Shown piece after piece: positions 57,702 through 64,000 of a DNA stretch of 64,000 bases. The stretch's first letter is position 1. Each line of letters begins with the position of its first letter. The stretch is from Flavobacterium sp. GSB-24 (GTDB lineage Bacteria; Bacteroidota; Bacteroidia; Flavobacteriales; Flavobacteriaceae), in contig NZ_AP027043.1 in NCBI RefSeq assembly GCF_027924665.1, positions 3,162,001 through 3,226,000 on the forward strand, given 5' to 3'. The position numbers were made by a program, and so were the translations under genes. A model generated the notes under the pieces. That model was not told the origin of the DNA. It saw nothing but the letters and a program-made list of their open reading frames with translations, and searched no databases.

Positions 57702-60700
57702 ATGCTAGATAAAATCATTCAATTTAGTATACGAAACAAATTCGTTATACTATTATTTACCCTTGTTTTAATAGCTTGGGGAAGCTATTCACTTAAAAAT
57801 TTACCGCTCGATGCTTTGCCCGATGTAACCAATAATCAAGTGCAGATTATTACAACAGCCCCAACTTTGGCAAGTCAGGAAGTGGAGCAGTTAATTACGT
57901 ATCCGTTAGAACGAGCTGTCAAAACCGTTCCGGATATTATCGAACTCCGCAGTATTTCCCGTTTTGGACTATCTGTTGTAACCGTTGTGTTTGAAGACGA
58001 TGTTGATATTTACTGGGCACGCGAACAAATTTTCCAGCGTTTAAAACAAGCCGAAGAAAATATTCCAGATTATGTAGATTCTCCAGAATTAGCACCAATT
58101 TCAACTGGTTTGGGAGAAATTTACCAATATGATGTTTACGCTAAAAAAGGGTATGAAAACAAATACAGCGCCGTCGAATTAAGAACCATTCAGGATTGGA
58201 TTATTATTCCGCAATTACAGGGAGTCCGTGGTGTTGCTGAAGTAAGTGCCTGGGGCGGAAAACTAAAACAATACGAAATTGCCGTTAACCCTAACATGCT
58301 GAATAGTTTAGGAGTTACGATTACTGAAATTTTTGAGGCATTAGAAAAGAATAATCAAAATACCGGCGGGGCTTATATTGAGAAAGATCAATATACTTAT
58401 TTCATCCGTGGCGTTGGAATGGCAAAAGGTGTTAAAGACCTTGAAAATGTTGTAGTGAAAAACCGAAACGGTTCACCAGTTTTGGTGCGTAATGTGGCTC
58501 AGGTTCGCGAAGGTGTTGCATTGCGCTACGGCGCTTCTACAAAAGACGGAAAAGGCGAAATCGTTTCGGGTTTGGTATTAATGCTAAAAGGAGAAAACTC
58601 AAGCGCTGTTGTCAACAGGATTCACGACAAAATGGCTCAAATTAATGAAAGTCTTCCCGAAGGAGTTGTTGCAGAAGCCTTTATCGACCGAGGAAAACTC
58701 GTTGATAATTCTATTAAAACAGTTGCAAAGAATTTGCTAGAAGGTGCTTTAATCGTAATTTTTGTGCTGATTTTATTTTTAGGAAATCTTCGCGCAGGAC
58801 TTATTGTAGCATCTGTAATTCCGCTGGCAATGTTATTTGCGGTGATTTTAATGAATGCCTTTGGCGTAAGCGGGAATTTAATGAGTTTGGGGGCAATAGA
58901 TTTCGGAATCATTGTCGATGGTGCCGTTATTATTGTAGAAGCAACCATGCATCATCTTCAGAAAATCAAAAATAAAAAGGAATTGACGCAGGAAGAAATG
59001 GATGATGAAGTGTATAATTCGGCTTCAAAAATCAGGAATAGCGCTGCTTTTGGAGAAATCATTATTTTGATTGTTTATCTACCTATTCTAGCCTTGATTG
59101 GAACTGAAGGAAAAATGTTTAAACCAATGGCAATGACGGTTAGTTTTGCCATCATTGGAGCTTTTATACTTTCATTGACTTACATCCCGATGATGAGTGC
59201 TTTATTTCTGTCTAAAAAAACAGAGCACAAATCCAATTTTAGTGATAGAATGATTGCGTGGCTCGAAAATAGTTATACGCCTTTGCTTAATAAGGCTTTA
59301 AAATTTAAAAGAGTTGTTCTTACAACTGCAGTGGCATTATTTGCTTTAGCATTTATTATTTTCCAAAATATGGGAGGCGAATTTATCCCGACAATTGAAG
59401 AAGGTGATCTAGCAATAAATGCTACGATTATGACAGGAAGTTCGCTGACGCAGATGGTAGAAACTGCAACCAAATATGAACAGCTACTAAAAGCAAAATT
59501 TCCTGAAATAAAAACCATCGTAACCAAAATTGGAAGCGGTGAAATCCCAACCGACCCTATGCCGATTGAAAGCGGTGATTTGATTATTGTTTTGAAAGAC
59601 AAAAAAGAATGGAGAAGCAAATATCGTAATTGGGAGGAATTGGCAAATGCGATGAAAGAAGAAATGGAAGTGATTCCCGGAGCGAATATTGAAATTTCTC
59701 AGCCCATTCAGATGCGTTTTAACGAATTAATGACCGGAAGCCGATCTGATATCGCCATCAAGATTTTTGGCGACGATTTAGAGATTCTAGACGCGAAAGC
59801 GGCAGAATTAATTTCGAAAATAAAAAGTATTGAGGGAATAGGAGATTTAAAGGCCGATAAAGTTACAGGACTGCCTCAGATTACCGTTAAATACGATTAT
59901 GACAAAATTGCGCTTTACGGACTCAATATTTCAGATATCAATCAAATCATTCGTTCTTCTTTTGCGGGAGAAAGTGCTGGAAAAATCTACGACGAAAGTA
60001 AAAGATTTGATGTCGTGGTGAGAATGGATGAAAACAACCGAGCCGATATTACAGATGTCAGCAATTTGTTTATTCCGCTTCCAAACGGCCAGCAGGTACC
60101 GCTTTCTCAAGTCGCTTCAGTTGAATATGAGCAAGGTCCTGTACAGGTCATCCGCGAAGACGGAAAAAGAAGAATTACGGTTGGCTTAAATGTTCGCGGA
60201 AGAGATATTAAAAGTGTAGTTGAAGAAATTCAAGCAAAACTCGATAAAAACTTCAAGCTTCCAGTAGGATATTACGTAACGTATGGCGGACAGTTTGAGA
60301 ATTTAATCGAAGCCACACAAAGGCTTTCTGTTGCTTTGCCAATTGCGCTAGGGCTGATTTTGGTATTGCTTTATTTTACATTCAAAAGTATCAAACAAGC
60401 CCTTTTAATTTTTACCGCAATTCCGTTGTCTGCAATAGGAGGTGTTTTTGCGCTTTCGCTGAGAGGAATGCCTTTTAGTATTTCGGCAGGAATTGGATTC
60501 ATCGCCTTATTCGGAATCGCAGTGCTGAACGGAATCGTATTGATTTCGTATTTCAATCAATTGAAATCAGAGGGAATTTTAGATCCGCTTCAAAGAGTTT
60601 TTATCGGAACCAAAACAAGATTACGTCCCGTTTTAATGACAGCTGCTGTAGCTTCTTTAGGATTTCTGCCAATGGCATTATCGACAAGCGGCGGGGCAGA

Positions 60701-60824
60701 AGTGCAGAAACCTTTAGCAACAGTAGTAATCGGCGGCTTATTCTCAGCAACAATATTGACATTAATCGTTTTGCCGATTTTGTATTTAATGCTGGAAAGT
60801 GGTTTTAAACGCAAAGAACACTAA
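57702..60824 (+). CDS. czcA: CzcA/CusA-type heavy-metal RND efflux pump
   Basis: About 1040 residues from MLDKIIQFSIRNKFVILLF; an upstream in-frame ATG (57669) adds 11 residues without family match. Twelve membrane helices in two halves. HME-RND signatures are present: LPDVTNNQVQIITTAPTLASQEVEQL in the porter domain and the charged D-F-G-I-I-V-D-G-A-V-I-I-V-E helix 4 motif (about 407-420) of metal-ion pumps. Couples proton entry to export of divalent or monovalent metal ions. Metal choice (Zn/Co/Cd versus Cu/Ag) is not settled. The operon continues with TolC-like channel, adaptor and a P-type ATPase. Confidence 0.9.
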   Translation: MLDKIIQFSIRNKFVILLFTLVLIAWGSYSLKNLPLDALPDVTNNQVQIITTAPTLASQEVEQLITYPLERAVKTVPDIIELRSISRFGLSVVTVVFEDDVDIYWAREQIFQRLKQAEENIPDYVDSPELAPISTGLGEIYQYDVYAKKGYENKYSAVELRTIQDWIIIPQLQGVRGVAEVSAWGGKLKQYEIAVNPNMLNSLGVTITEIFEALEKNNQNTGGAYIEKDQYTYFIRGVGMAKGVKDLENVVVKNRNGSPVLVRNVAQVREGVALRYGASTKDGKGEIVSGLVLMLKGENSSAVVNRIHDKMAQINESLPEGVVAEAFIDRGKLVDNSIKTVAKNLLEGALIVIFVLILFLGNLRAGLIVASVIPLAMLFAVILMNAFGVSGNLMSLGAIDFGIIVDGAVIIVEATMHHLQKIKNKKELTQEEMDDEVYNSASKIRNSAAFGEIIILIVYLPILALIGTEGKMFKPMAMTVSFAIIGAFILSLTYIPMMSALFLSKKTEHKSNFSDRMIAWLENSYTPLLNKALKFKRVVLTTAVALFALAFIIFQNMGGEFIPTIEEGDLAINATIMTGSSLTQMVETATKYEQLLKAKFPEIKTIVTKIGSGEIPTDPMPIESGDLIIVLKDKKEWRSKYRNWEELANAMKEEMEVIPGANIEISQPIQMRFNELMTGSRSDIAIKIFGDDLEILDAKAAELISKIKSIEGIGDLKADKVTGLPQITVKYDYDKIALYGLNISDINQIIRSSFAGESAGKIYDESKRFDVVVRMDENNRADITDVSNLFIPLPNGQQVPLSQVASVEYEQGPVQVIREDGKRRITVGLNVRGRDIKSVVEEIQAKLDKNFKLPVGYYVTYGGQFENLIEATQRLSVALPIALGLILVLLYFTFKSIKQALLIFTAIPLSAIGGVFALSLRGMPFSISAGIGFIALFGIAVLNGIVLISYFNQLKSEGILDPLQRVFIGTKTRLRPVLMTAAVASLGFLPMALSTSGGAEVQKPLATVVIGGLFSATILTLIVLPILYLMLESGFKRKEH

Positions 60825-60945
60825 GGTTTACGCAAAGCACACAAAGAAAAATTTTAAAGAAATGAAAAAATTACCATACAATCTAAGAAAAACAACCTTT
60901 GCGAACTTCGCGCATCCCTTGCGATCTTTGCGGTTAATTGCATTC
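60808..60945. repeat. GCAAAG inverted repeat, right arm inside a coding sequence
   Basis: Left arm AACGCAAAG...GGTTTACGCAAAGCAC (60808-60845) covers the last codons of czcA and the short gap; right arm ACCTTTGCGAACTTCGCGCA, CCCTTGCGATCTTTGCGGTT (60898-60938) is its imperfect complement and is translated in the signal-peptide region of the next gene. Confidence 0.6.
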
Positions 60946-62109
60946 CTGTTAGCAAGCACGCTAATATCAGCGCAAACCAAAATATCTTTAGAAAAAGCAA
61001 TAGAACTTGCCAAATCAAACAACATCGACTTAAAAATTGCTGATAAAGAAATAGAAAAACAAACCGTTTTAAAGAAAACTGCTTTTCAGCCAGATCCGTT
61101 ACAAGTGCAGTATCAGGGCGGGCAATTCAATAGCGTTGATTTTGATCATAATGTTTCTGTACAGCAGTTTTTTCCGTTGGGAAACATTACCAAAGCCAAT
61201 AGGCAATTACAGGAAGAACTCGCAAAATTGGCTGAAAAACGAAAAGCTTTATCTTCTTATGAAGTCGAAAAAGCAGTAACTCTGGCGTATTATCAATATT
61301 TGTATGGAGTTTCAATTCAGAAATTAAACTCAGAATTAAATGAAATTTACACCAAATTTTTAAAAAACGCCGAACTCCGTTTTAAAACGGGAGAAAGCGG
61401 TAATATCGAAGTGATTAGCGCCAAAGCCAAAGTAAAAGAAATAGAAACCCAAAAAGCACAGCTAGAATACGACTTGGCTATTTACCAGAAACAGCTTCAG
61501 TTTTTTGTTCAGACCAATAAAAACATTATTCCAGATGAAAATACAGCTTTGCAATATACTTTCGTAGAAAATCAAGAAACCTCGAAAGCAGAACTTCTGA
61601 TGACCGATTTCTATCAACAGCAAATTTCGGTTTATCAAAAAGAAGCTGGGACTTTTAAAGCTTTGCGAACTCCGAAAGTAGGTTTAGGATATTTTGCGCA
61701 AACCATTAATACAGAATCGTTGTTTCAAGGTTTTACAGCAGGATTACAGATTCCGTTGTTTGGAGGTGTTAACACAACCAAAGCGAAAGCGGCTGAAATC
61801 AGTATTTCGCAGTCCCAAATGGCTTTGGATAAAAATAAAATGATTTTAAATCTGCAAAAAGAAGAATTACAGAATAATTTTAAAAAGCACCAGAAAAACT
61901 TAGCTTATTATCAAAATGAAGGTTTGCAGTATGCCAATCAGATTATTGATACAGCACAAAAAAGTTATGCCAATGGCGATATGAGTTATTGGTCGTATAT
62001 CAGTTTTTTAAATCAGGCGATTGATATTAAAAAACAATTTGCAGAAGCGACTCACAGCTATAATCAAAGCGCCATCGAACTCCAATTTCCAACCATCAAA
62101 AACAATTAA
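60862..62109 (+). CDS. czcC: TolC-family outer-membrane efflux channel
   Basis: About 415 residues from MKKLPYNLRKTTFANF; the frame is open to an ATG at 60799 inside czcA, but the family-like start is 60862. Signal peptide about 30-40 with LIAFLLASTLISAQ. TolC-type helical repeats, for example ISLEKAIELAKSNNIDLKIADKEIEKQ and the second-half EISISQSQMALDKNKMILNLQKEELQNNFKKHQ (in pieces). It forms the outer-membrane channel of the tripartite pump. An odd feature: codons 12-28 are encoded by a copy of the CCTTTGCG repeat (right arm of 60808-60945). Confidence 0.85.
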   Translation: MKKLPYNLRKTTFANFAHPLRSLRLIAFLLASTLISAQTKISLEKAIELAKSNNIDLKIADKEIEKQTVLKKTAFQPDPLQVQYQGGQFNSVDFDHNVSVQQFFPLGNITKANRQLQEELAKLAEKRKALSSYEVEKAVTLAYYQYLYGVSIQKLNSELNEIYTKFLKNAELRFKTGESGNIEVISAKAKVKEIETQKAQLEYDLAIYQKQLQFFVQTNKNIIPDENTALQYTFVENQETSKAELLMTDFYQQQISVYQKEAGTFKALRTPKVGLGYFAQTINTESLFQGFTAGLQIPLFGGVNTTKAKAAEISISQSQMALDKNKMILNLQKEELQNNFKKHQKNLAYYQNEGLQYANQIIDTAQKSYANGDMSYWSYISFLNQAIDIKKQFAEATHSYNQSAIELQFPTIKNN

Positions 62110-62110
62110 A

Positions 62111-63358
62111 ATGAAAATAAATTTAACCGCAAAGATCGCAGAGATTTTATCGCAGAGTCCGCAAAGAAAGTTAGCCTACAGCTTACTGCTTATAGCTTAC
62201 TGCGGAATTTTAAATTCTTGCAATGAAAAAAAGACAGAGGAAATACACGAAGAAGAAAAATCACAAACGGAAGTTGCTTTAACCGAATCTCAATATAAAA
62301 CTGTAGGTATTGAAACAGGATTTGTAGAAAACAGAAACCTGAATAAAATCATCAAAGCCAATGGCTACACGACAGTTCCACCGCAAAATTCCGCTGAAGT
62401 TTCGACTTTAATTGGGGGAACGGTAAAAGATATTTATGTTTTGGAAGGAACATTCGTCAACAAAGGAAAAGTTTTAGCAACCATTCAAAATCTTGAAGTA
62501 ATTGAAATGCAGGAAGATTATCATTCGGCTTCTGCCAATGTCGAATATTTGCAGTTAGAATACAACCGCCAGAAAACCTTGAGCGATGAAAATGTAAATC
62601 CGAGAAAAGTATTTCAGGAAGTAAAAGCAAAATTAGCAGCCGAAAGAGCGCGTGCGCAGGCAGCCAAAAACAAATTAGAAGCTTTACATGTTTCCATAAA
62701 AGGAAGTTCGTCTCTAGTTCCAATTGTAGCTCCGATAAATGGTTACGTTGGGAAAATTAATATTGCGAAAGGCGCTTTTGCCAATACTGGAGTTTCGCTT
62801 TTTGAAGTGGTTGACAACAGCCAGATGCATTTGGATTTGAATGTTTACGAGAAAGATTTGGGTTCTATTTCGGTAGGGCAGGTAATTGATTTTGTATTAA
62901 CGAATCAGTCCAATAAATCCATTAAAGGAAAGATTTTCGGAATCAATAAATCTTTTTCTAACGAAAGTAAAACCGTTGCCGTTCACGCCAAAATCGATCC
63001 TGCCGATGCCAAAGGTTTGATTCCTGGAATGTATGTTTCTGCCAATATCAATATTACAAATGCAACCGTTCCTGCATTACCAAAAGATGCTGTAGTTCGA
63101 AATGCAGATAAGTATTTTGTTTTTGTACAAGAAGAATCGCATACTGAAGAAAAACACAAGCATACCGAAGGCGAAAAAGAAGAATCTCATGAAAAAGAAA
63201 TTCATTTTAAAGCAGTTGAAGTAATGCCAGGAACAACAGATTTAGGTTTTACAGAAGTGAAATTTGTAGACAAAATCGCGTCTGATGCTAAAATCGTTAC
63301 CAAAGGTGCTTTTTATCTGCTGTCAGCAATGAAAGGCGGAGGCGAGCATGAGCATTGA
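62111..63358 (+). CDS. czcB: RND efflux periplasmic adaptor, His-rich
   Basis: About 415 residues from MKINLTAKIAEILSQS; an earlier in-frame ATG (62021) overlaps the previous gene and is unlikely. Lipoprotein-type signal: LLLIAYCGILNSC with lipid Cys near residue 37. Adaptor domains: barrel-sandwich (VSTLIGGTVKDIYVLEGTFVNKGKVLATI), coiled coil, second lipoyl half (IVAPINGYVGKINIAKGAF), beta-barrel and a C-terminal domain. A His/Glu-rich insert HTEEKHKHTEGEKEESHEKE and a terminal GEHEH should bind metal. Signal-peptide codons carry repeat words (GCAAAG, AGCTTACTGC). Confidence 0.88.
   Translation: MKINLTAKIAEILSQSPQRKLAYSLLLIAYCGILNSCNEKKTEEIHEEEKSQTEVALTESQYKTVGIETGFVENRNLNKIIKANGYTTVPPQNSAEVSTLIGGTVKDIYVLEGTFVNKGKVLATIQNLEVIEMQEDYHSASANVEYLQLEYNRQKTLSDENVNPRKVFQEVKAKLAAERARAQAAKNKLEALHVSIKGSSSLVPIVAPINGYVGKINIAKGAFANTGVSLFEVVDNSQMHLDLNVYEKDLGSISVGQVIDFVLTNQSNKSIKGKIFGINKSFSNESKTVAVHAKIDPADAKGLIPGMYVSANINITNATVPALPKDAVVRNADKYFVFVQEESHTEEKHKHTEGEKEESHEKEIHFKAVEVMPGTTDLGFTEVKFVDKIASDAKIVTKGAFYLLSAMKGGGEHEH
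62119..62215. repeat. Iterated words inside the adaptor signal peptide
   Basis: Words ACCGCAAAGATCGCAGAG, TCGCAGAGTCCGCAAAG, then CAGCTTACTGCTTATAGC and AGCTTACTGC. They encode residues 4-35 of the adaptor. The first part belongs to the GCAAAG/CTTTGCG word family seen at 60808-60945. Confidence 0.5.
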
Positions 63359-63362
63359 TTGT

Positions 63363-63537
63363 TTTAAGATTCTGAGGTGCTAAGATTCTGAGATGCTAAG
63401 TTTTTTTAATGCTGAGATTTGGTAGCAAAGTAGCAGATTCTCCAATTTTTCATTTAATAATTAAATTGAATTGCCTACAGCTTTAGATGGAGGCAATTCA
63501 AAATATAAAACTTAGTGCCTTAGCGCCTTTGTGGCAA
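63363..63537. repeat. Iterated-word repeat, CTGAG/CTAAG type
   Basis: Left: TTCTGAGGTGCTAAGATTCTGAG words with an 8-base period (63370-63400). Right: CTTAGTGCCTTAGCGCCTTTG (63510-63531) is loosely complementary. It lies between the adaptor and the P-type ATPase gene. Confidence 0.65.
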
Positions 63538-63620
63538 CAAACAAAATGCTTAAATTTAGAACATTAATTTATTCAAAGGTTAAACTTGCAGCCTGAAACA
63601 AATAAACTTGAAACTTTCCC

Positions 63621-64000
63621 ATGATGCATCAAGATAAAGAAGTTAAAAATATAAAAAGTAAACCCAAAACTACCTGCTGTTGTTCGCATGACGAACCCGA
63701 GCATTCTGATAATGATGGGCACGACCACGACCACGACGGACACGATCATGAACATAATGTAGAAGGCAGCTGGTTTAAATTGTTTTTACCTGCCATAGTT
63801 TCATTCGTTATATTATTGATCGGAATTGCCTTTGATAATTACTTTCCACAAAGTTGGTTTACAGGATATGTGAGAACTATTTGGTACGCCATTGCTTATC
63901 TTCCAGTTGGGCTTCCTGTTTTGAAAGAAGCTTATGAAAGTATCGTAAAAGGAGATGTTTTTTCAGAATTTTTCTTAATGTGTATTGCCACAATTGGTGC
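63621..64000 (+). CDS. Heavy-metal P-type ATPase, N-terminal part
   Basis: The frame is open from ATG 63621 (a second ATG follows at 63624) to the window end; about 126 codons are visible. N-terminal Cys/His-rich metal-binding tail: TTCCCSHDEPEHSDNDGHDHDHDGHDHEHN. Then membrane segments (WFKLFLPAIVSFVILLIGIAFD, WYAIAYLPVGLPVLKEAY) and KGDVFSEFFLMCIATIGA, the start of the P1B-ATPase core (ZntA/CadA type). It is the last visible member of the metal-efflux operon. The catalytic DKTGT part lies outside the window. Confidence 0.82.
   Translation, partial: MMHQDKEVKNIKSKPKTTCCCSHDEPEHSDNDGHDHDHDGHDHEHNVEGSWFKLFLPAIVSFVILLIGIAFDNYFPQSWFTGYVRTIWYAIAYLPVGLPVLKEAYESIVKGDVFSEFFLMCIATIG

Noticed and set aside
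60799..60861. Extended start of the TolC-like gene inside czcA
   Set aside because: The segment is made of repeat words and overlaps the pump's end; a start at 60862 gives a normal signal peptide.
62021..62110. Extended start of the adaptor gene inside the TolC-like gene
   Set aside because: Would overlap 89 bases out of frame; the start at 62111 gives a lipoprotein signal with Cys near residue 37.
1..64000. tRNA, rRNA, insertion sequences, prophage, toxin-antitoxin pairs
   Set aside because: I looked for transposase, integrase, tRNA-like and toxin-antitoxin patterns and saw none I could support.

Overview
The window looks like chromosome of a Flavobacterium-like member of the Bacteroidota. 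The DNA is AT-rich, start codons lack Shine-Dalgarno sequences, several genes have the Bacteroidota -7 promoter word TAnnTTTG, and the protein families (DUF4142, DUF6377, SemiSWEET, Omp85-like and PorT-like barrels, GH2/GH3 glycosidases, hybrid sensor kinases) fit that group. I see no rRNA, tRNA, insertion sequence, prophage or CRISPR array.

Layout. 1-8.2 kb: the 3' end of GMP reductase, a GNAT acetyltransferase, a pentapeptide-repeat protein, aspartate ammonia-lyase, two outer-membrane barrels and an OmpR-type two-component pair. 8.3-15.3 kb: a UspA-like protein, a bestrophin-like channel, a MocR/GntR regulator divergent from an EamA exporter, and an acyl-CoA dehydrogenase/oxidase. 15.5-21.7 kb: a DUF6377 membrane regulator, a GH3 glucosidase, a DUF1349 lectin-like protein and an acyltransferase. 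22-27 kb: an ArsR regulator with an old-yellow-enzyme reductase, a TlpA-like thioredoxin, small envelope proteins, and a ChrB-domain/AraC fusion regulator. 27.2-33.4 kb: a GH2 glycosidase, then an AraC regulator with two cupins and a zinc alcohol dehydrogenase. 33.5-48.2 kb: a dense set of stress-type genes (DUF4142, Rho-N-like DUF7218, topoisomerase IB, DUF1328, DUF5661, a very acidic protein, YciE/F ferritin-like, Nei-like glycosylase, DUF72, general-stress flavin-binding protein, SDR oxidoreductase) together with a large PAS kinase and a stand-alone receiver. 48.5-55.1 kb: an operon of response-regulator kinase, CHASE3/GAF hybrid kinase with three receivers, receiver, CheR and CheB. 55.1-57.0 kb: two outer-membrane proteins. 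57.2-64 kb: a metal-efflux operon (Cys/His-rich secreted protein, CzcA-type RND pump, TolC-like channel, His-rich adaptor, and the start of a P-type ATPase).

Two kinds of unexplained structure stand out. (1) Four genes of the stress region share one promoter-like architecture: a 28-32 bp upstream box ending in TATAA(C/A), then 20 or 21 bp, then a -7-like word. The box replaces the usual TTG at -33, which suggests a dedicated sigma factor or activator. (2) Many intergenic spaces hold imperfect inverted repeats whose arms are short words iterated with a period of 7 or 8 bases. Two copies of related sequence appear to be translated as signal-peptide regions in the metal-efflux operon.

Working picture: a free-living flavobacterium with a plant-polysaccharide/oligosaccharide diet, a general stress regulon, a chemotaxis-like signalling operon of unknown output, and metal export. 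Function calls rest on recognised motifs; no database search was run.
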